A DNA stretch of 30,075 bases from Sperchopsis tessellata (GCA_033557685.1 JAWQRN010000412.1:1-30075); one strand, 5' to 3'. Positions 8,721 through 21,006 are shown, counted from the first letter of the stretch. The notes: generated from the letters alone by a model not told the origin. Numbers and translations are program-made.

Positions 8721-11700
8721 GTGAGTTCTTTTATATAGCACAGTTAATCTTTCTCTAAATTTATTTTATATCTATCGGGTGACTTGGAGTATTATTTAAG
8801 GATATTTTAAAATATGTTTTTATTACTTATTTCAAATACAGTTATTTTTGTAGACTCGAAATTGATATCATACATTTATCAAAATAATATAAAACTAATA
8901 TAACTTTCTATACAATTATCGAATTTTCTCTTTTTAAATTTAAACAGGTCTCCAGCAACAAAAAAGCAGTACAAGAGGAGTAAATTTAAAAAAAAACTAT
9001 TTAAATTATTTCTTACAACAGGAAGGACGATCGTTACTCTAAAGTCACAACTTCTAAATCTTCACATAATCTCATCAGTGAAGATCTAGAGAACACATAT
9101 AATGTACTTAAACTAAATAAATAATATCGAATTAGATATTATGTAAATGAAGCAGTTTTTCACAAACGGATTACCGGTGAGGATAAGACCTAACACAATC
9201 AATATAATATCGAGTTAAACATCTTATTCATTCCAACACACCCGCCCAATTAATTGTCGATTTAACTGTTTGTACATGGATGAACAAATCATACATTTTT
9301 TGTCATTGATAGTATATAAAATAATAAATACCTACTTAATGTAACTATTTAGAGAAATTGCATACATGTTCATCATATCAAATGACGAAATAAATAATAA
9401 GTACAACTAAATTACTATTAAACGCTGCTCTAAAAAGTTCGGATAAAGGGATTTTGTTGCCCATGGCCTGACGAGCCAGTTATTACGGAACGTCTGCCGA
9501 TACTATTATAACTCCGCAAACCAATTCAGCTTAAGTTTAGGCCTATTCCTTTTATAATTTAAGAAGGATCTTTCAAACGTGAAGATGATTGGAGTTAGAT
9601 CTGTGTAATTTCACACTAAACAATTCTAAAAAACAAATTAATTAACTGGGCTGAGCTAGGGGCGTATAATTCGCAGGGAAGGATATCTGGAATTGTTAAA
9701 AAGTATTAATTCTATATAATTATTTACTTACAGTTATATTCATTTTAAACTTTTCATTATTTCCTAAGCTGTCTCTCTCTATATTTATTTTTCTTCTTCA
9801 GGCTGCTAGAACGGGTATAAGAGAAAGTGTTTATTATACTTTTCTTTAATTATTTATGAAATTATATTTTAACTTCACGTAATTCAATGTTATTGTTCAA
9901 AAATAATTCAAATTTCAATCAGCGTGATCGTGACATGTTATGAACCAAAGTGTACTTACACGTTTTAATATCTTTCCGCGTAGAACAATGTTCTAATGAA
10001 TTTAACGGCAAGTAACTTATTCATCTAATTAATCTAGTGAGCCTGTGCACTATCCACTAAATCAGTGGAAGCACAAACTTCGCTGAAACCAAGTGCTTTA
10101 AAATACTTAACAACATCAAAATTCAGCACAGACCTTAATTGCCCATGTCTTAGAACTAATCCAAGAGTATTATCCTTTACCATTAGTGGGTAATATGTTT
10201 TATATTAGATCTATACCAAGTTCTAAGTAGTATATACCGGCGTTCCAAAAGTTCGGTGCGGGCAAATATTTAAACAATTGAATGTAAAAAAAATGAAACG
10301 AAGTATGTGGTACGCGTTAACTTTTAGGCATATTCGTCACTTCAGTGTTACGTTACACTTCGAATTATAAGTCTTTTGAAAGCCCTTTTAAATGAAAATA
10401 TGTGCAAATCCGAGGTTGCTACGCCAAGCCGTTCCAAAATATAAGTGTTGTAATACCAAGGAAATGGGTAATAAATACATAGTAAAAATACAAAATTCTA
10501 TTCGGAGACTTTAGATATTTAAAAGTAACTTTTGTAACTATCTATCAACAGAGAACAAATTTCCCTATCGTACTTCAAAATTGAAGCATTGTGCGTATTA
10601 AAAGAACGTGCAACTCGAAATAAGTTTTTACTGGTAACTCAATGGCGTGAAATTCCGACCACATGACTTAGAGCCCAAGTTTTGGTATTATAGTCAATGA
10701 TTCTCCACATATTTTCCCGAAACCGATTATGGGAGACCAGATTAACCGTTTCTATGCCATTTCTCCGCAAGCAATTGCCACTGCCATCCTTCCAGATATT
10801 TTATGATTTATCTGTCTCATGTGTACACAGGGCGACCGACGTCTAGATCATAGCAAATATCTGGGATACCAGGCAAGAAGCTGCTCAGTCCAACAATCAT
10901 CTTATTTTTTACTAAGATGACCCGCCCACTGATACACTGCATGCGTCATTGAGCAGTTTTTAGCTTTGCTCTATTGTACGTATATACTGTTCAGCGCTCC
11001 AAACCTTCATCAATATTTTCGTTATCATTCATAAAATCATCATCTATAGATTTTTCTCATCCAAAAATAATTCTCAAGCATATTATTTGGTATTCCATTT
11101 ATCTCTGAAGGTGAATTTGCTTGTAAAATATTGAAAGTATATCATACCAAAATGATTGGTGATTATTCCTACAGCAGTAGCAGTCAATAGTTCTAAAGGT
11201 CTGTTAAAAAACGACTGTCTTACATACTAGTGCTATTTATAATTACGGATGATATACCTTATATATCCCATTACAGTTGTTCTCTGCACCACTGCAGTCG
11301 TTCTCGTTGGTCAGTATTTGTTAGCCATGAGTAACTTAAAATGTGAGCTACAAAAAAGTCCAGAAGATCTTATATCAGTGTAAACCGTAATAATTGTTAG
11401 TAATCGTCCTTCTACTGCGAACCATTGGTCTAGTAATGCTCAAGAAGTTGATACACTGCCTCTTAGAGTCTAGGACTGCTATCCTGATTATGTTTGGTTG
11501 ACGAGAATCCTTCTTCCCAAAACCAGATTATCTGGTCTCTATAAAATTGACTGTCGTGATATTAAACCGGTACACAAAATTAGGTGAAATACTTACACTC
11601 TTGGGCTTTCAATTAATATGTTTATTGTATAGTATTAAACCCTCCACGAAACCTTACTTTTTGAATTGCTGTAAATCTTATATTGTATTGTGACCACTGG

Positions 11701-12590
11701 AACAAAAGTTATTTGCGTCCTTTCTTGAAAAGAGAATTTGTTCATTTTGCAAACATTTAGTGTAAAGGTCTACTATTATGTTCGCTAACTGTTCCAACTT
11801 GTCGCTCTTATTAATTGTTGAAACTAACGGTGATAGTGTGTTCGTCTACTATCCATTTCTGCAATGTTTTAGATAGCTCCGTGGATTCTAATCTTTCTCG
11901 TCTTGTAAACGATTGTCAGATCACTTGTTACTCTTCTTAAGTCTACTATAAACCAAAAATGCTTGTTGCAACATGCTTTATGTCCGAATCACTATCGTTA
12001 TTATTCTAAAGAATTTCAAAACTAGATCTGAAATTCAAACGCATCAAAGCTCTTCAAAATATAATATTCCTGTACTATGGACTTCCTATTTACATATTTA
12101 TAATATATCTCATTGGTCTCTCCATGTCAATGTACGTGAATAATCACATATTTTCGATATAAAGTTGTCTAGATTTCCCAAATCTAACAAACTCATGCAT
12201 GTATTTGCATCTGACAGCACCATTTTATCGAAGTAACTAGTAGTAGGGGTATAAATCAGACATCACTATTTCAGTTGAATAGTGCGTCGGTTCCTCTGTT
12301 CGATATACTTCAAAATACGACCTCGTAGTCTCTCGGTTTGCTGTTCACCACTAGCTAGATATTATAGAATGATAGCCCAAATCATAAGGTTGTAATTTAT
12401 AGTAAGCGCATAACATTCCCACCATTTCGATGGGAGTTCATAGTTCATTCTTACGTATGTTTTTGCATTTACTCTATTTGCTGAATTTGAAAGTATGATA
12501 ACATCACTTTGCAATCCGATGGATGCGCATGAACTACGATATAACATATAACACAACCAATTTGATGACTGACAGACAAATCTCGTTCAA
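8721..12590 (+). other. Intron 3, first half
   Basis: Long intron sequence, AT-rich up to about 9400 and more mixed from 9400 to 12590. The mixed part probably contains old repeats, but I could not read a known protein in any frame over more than a few residues. A 13-nt exon-like string at 9802-9814 (TTCAG, then GCTGCTAGAACGG, then GTATAAG) does not fit the frame. Confidence 0.5.
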
Positions 12591-12649
12591 AAAACGAATA
12601 TTGGCACATTTCAGGAGGTCTTCCGTTTATAAGGACACTCAGGGCTAGT

Positions 12650-12756
12650 GCTGTCGACTATTTGTTTGTTTCGACTTGCCGATTAGCGAAAATCTGAAGT
12701 CGATTAATCGAATAGCCGCTATTACCAAAATCGATAGTCGATTTTCGACTGCATGC
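12650..12756. repeat. Cluster of TCGA palindromes, possible hAT-type transposon end
   Basis: Seven TCGA sites crowd into about 100 bases. They include the perfect 12-bp palindrome TCGATTAATCGA (12700-12711) and the inverted pair AAAATCGA / TCGATTTT around a 3-nt spacer (12727-12745). The block opens with TAGTGCTGTCGACTA. Similar ATCGATTA-type palindromes occur next to the termini of some hAT elements. No partner end or target duplication could be placed, so this stays a suggestion. Confidence 0.4.
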
Positions 12757-15181
12757 AAAAATGCATCGAAGGAATATTTTAGGATAAATATACGCTTATC
12801 AAACGTTTTCGACTGCTTTAATACGTATTGAAATTAAAATGTATTTTGTCTAAATATCAGATAGCCTTTATTAATAATACTCCAACCCACTAGGCATATA
12901 ACCTCTTAACTTACAGCAATGGTGAGCAGGATTCAAAACTAATTTCTGTGGTGTAAAAACTACCTACTAAAAATATTATGGTCATATTTCATATCAACAG
13001 CCTTAGTTAATCAGGGCTGAACTTGCAGTAGCGATTAGTTATAACTCGTTTTTTAACCCAATATCATACACCTGACCTGTTTAATACTTGTGAGTTTAAT
13101 GTTTCGTAGTTTGCAACAATTATTTTTGTGTTTCTATTTGTAGCGTAATTATATTGTTTTGACAAAAATGTGTTACGTAGTTTTGTAAAATTCTTGACTG
13201 CATGAACGTTATTTGTTTAATAATTTAAAAAATGTACAATACTGTTTATCTTTTTCGCAAAATTGTTTGATTTAAAATATTAATTTTTTCCAAAAGTATG
13301 GAACAAGGCGATTGTAGTAAGATATTTATGAAGACGTATATTTCAGTTTTATAGTTCAATTTTTATTATATATTACAAGTTCAATTTGTTTCATGTTCAT
13401 CTGGATATGATTTTTTTTCTATCCCTTATTTGAGTACGCATATATTTTATTGACTTTTTAAATATTAGGTAACATTTTAAATGAATTAATACCAAACAAC
13501 AATTTTACAATTGTCATTTAAAAGTTGTGGCAGTTTATAATGTAAACTATTATTTTTTGTATATATATATACAGTTTATTTTTATTTTATGAAAATATGT
13601 CAGTTTTTTTTTAAATATTCTTAATTTCATAAAATGTGCGTATGAGTATGCGTGTGCGCAGGTGCGCTAGTGTGTAAGCGCGTATGTACCCGCGCGCATG
13701 TGTGTGTGTATGTGTATAGGCAACACATATTGACCATTATTTATATATATTTTTTATTAGGGGCTCAATAATTACCAACCATTTTTGATTATTTGCAAAG
13801 GTACTTTCATTTCAACAAGCTCTATTAAATCTGCCCACAATTTAGAATTTACTCCATATTTATAAAATATGGTTTTCTTTAGTTGTAATTATTGATGAGG
13901 AGAAAATCACTTTTACAGAAATTACTATGGATAACAAGGATTTTATAACCTCTATACTAACATTTATACATAAATGTTGTATCATTTGCTTGTTACAGGT
14001 GTATACCTACTAATTAGTGTATTGTTTGATGGTAGTTAGTACAAAGTAGATAATTATATACATATTGATATTTACTGTCATTCAGAGTATAAATTTAAAC
14101 CCATACAAATTTTAGGCCACCCAAGCAGGTTTATCAGTACCAAAATCATTTTAAATTATACTTGTTTGCAATTAGCAAGTAGCTTAATTGCGGTGTTAGC
14201 ATTTTCAATTAATAATTTCGTTGGTCTTTTTTAGTCATTTATATTTTGTATTTTGCTACTGGCAAAACTAATTACTGTTATTGAAAATTCCCTCAACAAC
14301 GATTTTTGATAAAGTAGAGTATTTGCTAAAACAGCAATACAACTATATTGTCAGTGTTAATAAAACTAGAATTATAATAGAGTTGTGAAACAAGAAAAGT
14401 TTTATAGGCGTTTGTGAGTCCAAAATAATATTTTCTTATATCTTAAAAATTATAAAGTACATTCCAATTGGAAAGAAAACTGTCCTAGAAGCGCCATTAA
14501 ATTAAGTATCAATAGAGCTTATAAGGAAACAAACCACAAAATATTTTCGTTAGTTCAATCTATAATAGAATGCAAATCGAAACGCTTGCCCTTATGCAAT
14601 ATAAAATTATTTACATTTTGGCTATGGCTATTATCTTTACAATATCATTCACCGTTTTTTGACTAATTTAGGTAATATATGTATTTTACTTCTTCGACTA
14701 ACAGACAACATTCGTTTAGAAGAATATATTTTGCTTGCAAAAGGATGCTTACTTTTACTGGTTCTTTTACAGTTTTCAATTAACACTTTTTCCCAATGAA
14801 TTTGCCTTAATTAAATAAGGTATTTGTTTCTTAGTACTAAAACAAATTCATATTTTGTTGTTTCTAACTATATTGCGTATATTTATAAATATTTATCCCT
14901 CTTAAATGATATGCTATTAAAGTTATCTACTTATCAGAAATATTCTATACTTACTAAACATGCCAATACAGTAAAAATATAGAATTTGCACAATGTTAGT
15001 CTTTATGGTAAAACTAAAGTAATAAATAATTGGAAGCTACTTTAATTTAATAAGAAACTAAGTCCAAAATATGATATAGCATAGAAATATCTATGACAAA
15101 TTAATTTTCCACTATAATTTTAAAACTTATATAGTAGTAATCTAGGCTATGGTTTAAGTTAAATTGTTATGGGAAATCTAG
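12757..15181 (+). other. Intron 3, second half
   Basis: Very AT-rich sequence with one GT-rich island, listed separately. No gene is recognised. A collagen-like start GGGCTCAATAATTACC at about 13760, after TTTTTATTAG, does not reach a frame-compatible donor. The intron ends in GGGAAATCTAG, an acceptor with a weak pyrimidine tract. Confidence 0.6.
13635..13718. repeat. Alternating purine-pyrimidine tract (GT/GC/GTAT-rich)
   Basis: Inside AT-rich intron DNA, about 84 bases alternate purine and pyrimidine with many CG and GT steps (GTGCGTATGAGTATGCGTGT, then CCGCGCGCATGTGTGTGTG). Such sequence is a degenerate dinucleotide repeat and is prone to left-handed (Z) conformation. Confidence 0.75.
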
Positions 15182-15361
15182 GGAGAACCAGGAGAACCAG
15201 GCCCACCTGGACCTCCTGGCCCCGCCGGTCCTGAAGGAGCTCCAGGTCATGATGGAAGACAAGGTATTCCCGGAGAACCGGGTCCATCAGGAGAAAGAGG
15301 AGAGCCAGGACCATTAGGACCTGTAGGACCACCAGGAATGGATGGATTAACAGGCCCTAAG
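15182..15361 (+). CDS. Collagen exon 4 of window: 20 uninterrupted Gly-X-Y triplets
   Basis: This 180-nt, 60-codon exon is phase 0 at both ends, between AAATCTAG and the donor GTAAGA. It encodes exactly 20 Gly-X-Y triplets, starting GEP-GEP-GPP-GPP-GPA-GPE and ending GMD-GLT-GPK. Proline or an acidic/basic residue fills most X and Y positions, as expected for a stable triple helix with hydroxyproline at Y. GEP and GER triplets, typical of charged helix segments, recur. The exon directly follows the non-collagenous segment of the previous exons, so it opens the next helical domain. The length is a multiple of nine, as is common in collagen genes. Confidence 0.97.
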
Positions 15362-16932
15362 GTAAGATGAAATTTGTATATGTTGATGGAGATATAAATG
15401 TAGAAGAACATTATGAATATCAAACATTTCACTTCACAGGAAATTTTGATAAACTCCAAATATAGGGATGATATGGCTAATCACTTTTTTATTATTTTTA
15501 CAAGGCCTGCTAAATTTTTGCTTCTTTAAAGTGGGGTGAAACCAATTCTATGTTAGTGGATGCAATAGCGCAAGAATTTGGTATGATTCCTTGGTTTCTA
15601 CTCTAGATTACTAATTTCGGAATTACTCCAAATACATTTAATACTTCAAAAATAAATTAATATAATAAAGTATCTTTGCCATTCCAATTTTAGAGCAATA
15701 TAAGCATTTCTAGATATTCTAAATATTTTTGCACATAAGAAACGGATGCAATTAGAATTAGGTATGTTATTTTTTTAATCAAATAAGGTGAAAAACTAAT
15801 TATTTAAATTTAATATACCTCGAAACTCATGTAAATTTATGAGATAGTTTTTCTACACACGTCATAGTTAACTACTGAATGCCTAAGTTCAACCCTTCCT
15901 TATATTGTCACATAAATGTTTGCGTTTATATAATACCAACATATAAATGAGAAAAAAGTATTAGACATCCTCCTAGCTCTCTTTGAAAACTACACTTAAA
16001 CTTAAAAAAACTACTTACATTTTACTTACATATTACCTGCGGTCCATGCATATTTATTTAAAAGAATACTACAAACCAAATAACTTGCAAATTAGACAAC
16101 ATAGCTTAAAGACTGTGATGAGTGAATGTAACAAATGTTGCTATGTACGAAAATATATTCGTTCAAACTGAGATGTATGTTACTAAATCATGATTTAGGC
16201 TCAAGATATAAATATTCACTTATTTCGAGAAAGCAACCCCAACCGAGATAAAATCCTTCAAGGAGGGTGGGCTACTTGTACTTTTTCACAAATACCTCCA
16301 GCTTCAAAATTGTTTGATCAATAGCCATCAAATTCTGCAAAAGTCTTTTTGTAATTTATTTATTAAACTTTACAATTTTTTTTTTAAATCGATGTACCGG
16401 CAATTGCATTATAAGGAGCTTTAAATAGTTTTCTCTATACCCAAATTTTTGCATTTTAATACATAAAACTTTTATTTTTCAGTTTTCTACGCCATGTCAT
16501 ACTTAATATGTCAATAGTAGAATGTATAATAATAGACGTAGTGAGCTCTATATGATTTTACATTTTTTACTTTTCCTCATAAATGGTTGTGTTTATCGTA
16601 TAAATTAACAGATACAAATATTTAGATAATTATGCATTTAATTAGATGCAATAGTAAAAGTTATAATTTGCTTAATATAAAGAAAGTTTTAACTTAAAAA
16701 GTTGATTCGTACCATTTTTAAGTGTTTTGATAATTTCCGTGTCCAAGGATTTACGACCAAAAGCTTATATTTATTTTTTTTTATTAAATATTATTCAAAA
16801 GTATCAATATAAAATTAACTTATCAGAAACTTATGTGAAACAATAATAATAAAATAATATGACAACATAATGAAAATTTTTAGGTTTAAAAGCAAGAATG
16901 TTTCACTAAAAATGAATAAGTTAATATTTCAG
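15362..16932 (+). other. Intron 4, first part
   Basis: AT-rich sequence with no recognised gene or element. The open frame at 15983-16171 shows no family resemblance. Confidence 0.65.
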
Positions 16933-17000
16933 CTGGAGGCTCTTAGGAATTACCGGGAAGGGAGGTATGTCCCCGGGCACCCCCTGGATTCAACACTGGT
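16933..17000 (+). pseudogene. Possible decayed collagen exon
   Basis: A GC-richer patch follows TTAATATTTCAG. Read from 16935 it gives GGS-stop-ELPGREVCPRAPPGF, which looks like Gly-X-Y sequence broken by a stop and small indels (LPGRE, P.APPG). A strong donor-like GTATGT occurs at about 16965. No splice combination restores both phase 0 ends and the glycine register, so it is not counted in the coding sequence. A GC-rich repeat giving such residues by chance is possible. Confidence 0.35.
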
Positions 17001-17811
17001 GATAAACCTTGAGCAGATGTAGGAGTAAAAGATTTAGTGTTAATGTGAAAAAATTAAATATCAAGAAATTTTTCACATTTCAAATCCAATGAATTAGCTT
17101 TATTTAAACAAATTAATATTAAACTGGAATTGATTTAATATAGATCTAAATATTTTTGGCTGCTATTGGCTTGAAACAGATAAAGTGTGTAAAAAATCTT
17201 TTATATTAGACAATTAGATCAAGTCCACACAGAACTTGATTGCATCGTCTGACCATTATCTCCTAATGTTTTCTACTTTTCAGTTCACATATCTGCCAAA
17301 ATTGAACCAATAAAAAGACCAGAATGAATTACCGTAATATGTACTCTATAACAATTTGAAAATGTGACGTTACTGCAATTATGTAAAAATTGTGTTTCCT
17401 TTTAAAAATTCCCCTCAGCAGAAGTTTTGCTTCAATTGAACTAATAAATTTTGCACTTCGTACCTTATACTGAATTCACTCAAATTCAAGAATTGGTTCA
17501 TATCACCCCTCTTCGAAATATATTTGTGATACAGCCCAAATGAAATAAATAAAATTCAAATAAAATTACTGGATGTTATCAGAATTCACCTGTAAAATGT
17601 ATGGGGCCATCGGTGCTGCATACAACTAAATTTACACTTATAAATCCTTCCCTGCTGTTTCTATATCTTGTCAAAAAAAGTTATAATCAAAAAACTGTTT
17701 TTGTGTCATATTACCACTTTGTTTCATTAGAAAGCATGCAGACCCTATATATCGTAGATAATAAGAAATATTGTCGAAATGTCAATCAAGGCCTTACAAT
17801 TTTTTTATGAC
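17001..17811 (+). other. Intron 4, middle part
   Basis: AT-rich sequence with no recognised gene. The frame at 17601-17810 is not recognisable. Confidence 0.6.
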
Positions 17812-18033
17812 TAGGGTTGGGATCAATAAAATAATCGATGCCTAATAAATTTCATAATATGATCGGTTAATCCAAAATTGTATTAAATGACACCCTCCAA
17901 GTACCATATCTTTGAAAGTATTTAAGATATTTTGAAGAAGCTAATGATTTTTTTCCCAGTGTTAAATAATTTCGCCAATAAAAAAAAATCTTCTTATCAA
18001 AGTCCCACAAACTTTCTTGTTACGCATTTGACG

Positions 18034-18064
<31 letters not shown>

Positions 18065-18255
18065 CCACCATCCCAACTAAGACTGGGATATTGTTTTGAA
18101 TAATTAGTTAATCAATGTTTGATACATTTTTAAAAATAATCAATTAATCAATACTTGATAAATTTTAAAAAATAATCAATTTATCAAATAATTCATTAAT
18201 TGTAGAATAATTAATCGATTATCGATTGTAAATTTTAACGATTGCCCAGACCAAT
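17812..18255. mobile_element. hAT-like or MITE-like relic containing an (AT)n run
   Basis: TAGGGTTGGGAT at 17812-17823 is answered in inverted orientation by ATCCCAACTA at about 18070-18079. An imperfect hairpin, ATCCCAACTAAGACTGGGAT, lies at 18070-18089. Beyond it, AATTAATCA-type repeats lead to the perfect inverted repeat AATCGATTATCGATT (18213-18227). TAGGG(T/A)TGGG ends with internal ATCGATTA palindromes are known from hAT-type elements. A target-site duplication could not be identified, and the true right end could be 18079 or about 18250. Confidence 0.4.
18037..18064. repeat. (AT)n microsatellite
   Basis: About 14 AT units between ACGTAA and CCACCATCCC, inside the possible hAT-like relic. 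Confidence 0.95.
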
Positions 18256-20080
18256 TGATGGTCATTGACTTTATGTCCCGATAGTTAATTTTTTACGTTT
18301 ACTTATACTTTTATTTTTTGTTATTTACTTCTTATTCTGTTATTTTCAGTGTAACCCAATATTCGATATTATTGATTTTGCAATGTTAATCTATTAGGGA
18401 ATGTTCTACGGAAAATTGCGTTCATATATGTGGTAAAATTTAATTTTTAATATTTTCTTTAGTTATTGATTTTTCAATTTTCGTTTGAAGAGATGTTTTA
18501 ATAATGTTTGCATACTCTTTTTCTATAATATTTGAAAAATTATTTTGGGGCCATTATGAAATTTTACAATTTCAACTAGCTTTTATTCTTTTATAAATAC
18601 TGTGCTATTTTTCGATTACAATGAAGTTTTTTTTTAATTATAAAAATATATAAAATAAATTATTCAAAAAAACAAAAGCAATGTCTAAAATCAAAATGGC
18701 GTCTATTTAAAATTGTGTAGTAGGTAACTGTTATAAAAAAAGGATAGCACATAAAAAATATAAATATATATATAAAAAGATAATATTAATATCTTATAAA
18801 CATATGACATCAAATTATTCGGAAAAATTTTAAAATGTAAAAATGTAGGTAGACACCAATTTAAACTTGTGTAGTTATAAGTTTTTATAGAAAAACCATA
18901 GCACTTAGAAAATGTTTTATGATTGTTCAAAATATAATAAAAGGAACATGCAAACATTATTAAAATACCTATTTACGTAAGACACAGGCCAAGAAACAAA
19001 AATGAAAAATTCTTTTTTTTTAATATTTTGTACACTAATTAGAGTAAAAACAACGGGCCGCAGAACATTCCTAATTGATAACTTCAAAGCACCAATTCTA
19101 ATGAAGATACCTATGTCATTCCATACAAATTGGGATACACTGTATGACAATTTACATTATACAATAATTTGAAGGGTCAATTTCTTTTTTATATTAAAGT
19201 TAAATAATGCAATGGGTAGTGGCTTAAACTAGAGACATATCTTCACTAAAAGTAATCTGAGCATTATTTCTTAATATATAAAATAAAAAAGAAATTGACA
19301 CTCAAAATAACTTGTGTGTATAATTTTAGAAAAATAATTGCAATTATTTCGGAAAGAATGGTTTGTAAGTATAGAGAATGTTGGTTACAATTGATATATA
19401 ATTTTATTTTTTTAATTTATTTATAACAAATTTTCATACAAATATGCATAGTAAAAATAAAAACATAGCATTATAACAATAATACACTGGTTTCCTTGTC
19501 ATGCATTTGATCCGCAAATTCGGTTTATCCCCTGATAGCAAAATCTTGTGTAAGATATGTAACACAAAGAAGTTATGTAACTACCACATCCATCATTAAA
19601 TCACAATAAGAAAAGGAAAGGGATAACGAAAAGTACATTGATATGACAAAAATCATCAATAACTCCCTAAAGTTATCTGTTTAAAACACACTGTTTACCA
19701 TTAATTTAAATGAAACCAGAGATGAGCAAGTCCTCACAACAGGTGGAAAATCATTTCAATGTCATGCAGCTACTATGAAAAATGAAACAGTCATATACCC
19801 AGTCCTGTACGTATCTCCACTTATCATAAATTCAGAAGTGAAAAAATATGGTGCACAATTTAAAACAACTAAAAATACAGTTAAAAAATAATTTTATGCA
19901 TTATTTTTTTTCTGAAACTGCTTGCATGTGTAGAACAATGTGATATAAAAGGAATGTCTGTATATTAATTTTAAAAATATTTGAAAAACTAGGAAAGATG
20001 CGACTCATATCTTGATTTCCACACTAATATGTTTGTTAATAAATAAGTGGAAACCATTTTAATTTTGAGAAATTCTCTAG
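18256..20080 (+). other. Intron 4, last part
   Basis: Highly AT-rich. Minus-strand frames at 18703-18957 and 18917-19150 overlap each other and show no family resemblance. Near 19555-19600 a frame gives CKICNTKKLCNYHIHH before a stop, a faint zinc-finger-like pattern that is too short to call. The stretch ends in AATTCTCTAG at exon 5. Confidence 0.55.
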
Positions 20081-20152
20081 GGAGTCAAAGGATCAATGGG
20101 TATGATGGGTGTCACAGGCTACACAGGACTTCCGGGACATATGGGTTTGCCT
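20081..20152 (+). CDS. Collagen exon 5 of window: eight Gly-X-Y triplets
   Basis: This 72-nt, 24-codon exon is phase 0 on both sides, between AATTCTCTAG and the donor GTGAGA. It encodes GVK-GSM-GMM-GVT-GYT-GLP-GHM-GLP. The glycine register continues exactly from GPK of the exon before it and into GMT of the next. It is poor in proline and unusually rich in methionine (four), so this part of the helix is probably less stable and perhaps flexible. Confidence 0.93.
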
Positions 20153-20370
20153 GTGAGAGAAATTACAATTTACATTCTACTAACCATTATATCTAATAGT
20201 ACATCTGTTGAAACTATATTAATTATTAACTAAATACTTTTCTCTCTTTGTGTATATAAATATTAAATTCTGACTGTTATCTAAAATAACTAATTTATAT
20301 TCACACAAATTTATTGAATTTATCTTCACACAAGAAATACTTATTAGAATATTTATACTAAAACTAGCCT
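20153..20370 (+). other. Intron 5, first part
   Basis: AT-rich with no recognised feature. Confidence 0.6.
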
Positions 20371-20641
20371 TCACAGATCTTCAGTGAACCTCAGTATTTC
20401 TTCTTCAAGCTTCTTCCTTAAGCATAATTTTTCTGTATACCCAGTTCTCTGACATTGTTGACATCCACCATGTTTACACCTTTCGCAATGAAGTAAAGAA
20501 CCATTCAATGGTACCAGGAACATGTGTAAAGCATTTTTCATAGCTTAAAGATGTCTCAGCCTTTTTAACCACCTCACTGTTTCAGTTCCACTTTTTTATA
20601 TATTTTATATATCCAGTGGCTGTATCACACTTCAGCTTCAT
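20371..20641 (-). pseudogene. Possible piggyBac-type transposase relic
   Basis: Read on the minus strand from 20641, a frame gives MKLKCDTATGYIKYIKKWN, one stop, then NSEVVKKAETSLSYEK and, after further residues, EWFFTSLRKV. The pattern CD..TGY, then VV.., then (D/W)xFFTS resembles the central part of piggyBac-family transposases. One frame over, a stop-free 56-codon stretch (20541 to 20371) ends with CERCKHGGCQQCQRTGYTEK, LC and a charged LRKKLEEEILRFTEDL. Its Cx2Cx4Cx2C spacing could be a remnant of the family's C-terminal cysteine-rich domain. Much of the protein is missing between these parts. The match is from memory, and other origins, including an unknown short gene, remain open. Confidence 0.38.
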
Positions 20642-21006
20642 TATAAAAGTTATCAAATTATAATAAATGAAATAAATTTGAGCTTTTTTAAATCTTAATA
20701 AGAAGATGTAGTGATAAGATTGAGAAGGCCAGTAATCAGAATTAATATCATATTTTATATGTTATAGTCAAACAAGAAAGACCTTTTCCTTAACTGATCA
20801 CTTTTTTTTTAAATCCAAGGGAAGTTTACATTATATAAAATACACTAATACATATAACTTAATTAAGTATTACTTTTAAAATTATTACAGTTCTATTTAG
20901 TTTTTCAAACTACACCTGATTTTCAACTGCATGCTAAAATATCCTACAATGATATTTCAAAAGGATTACACATGTACCATTTCTATATTACATTTATTTA
21001 ACTTAG
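20642..21006 (+). other. Intron 5, last part
   Basis: AT-rich sequence with no recognised feature. It ends with TTTAACTTAG at exon 6. Confidence 0.6.

Noticed and set aside
9802..9814. Short exon-like string between TTCAG and GTATAAG
   Set aside because: It is 13 nt, so it breaks the reading frame between phase 0 neighbours.
13761..13800. Exon candidate GLNNYQPFLIICK after TTTTTATTAG
   Set aside because: The only donor leaves phase 1, incompatible with the phase 0 start of the next exon.
15247..15459. Minus-strand frame with repeated Gly-Pro
   Set aside because: It is the complement of the collagen repeat in exon 4; the plus strand has the splice sites and the continuous frame.
19555..19602. 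CKICNTKKLCNYHIHH, possible BED-type zinc finger of a hAT transposon
   Set aside because: It is too short and lacks the aromatic residues and spacing needed; no other transposase motif is nearby.
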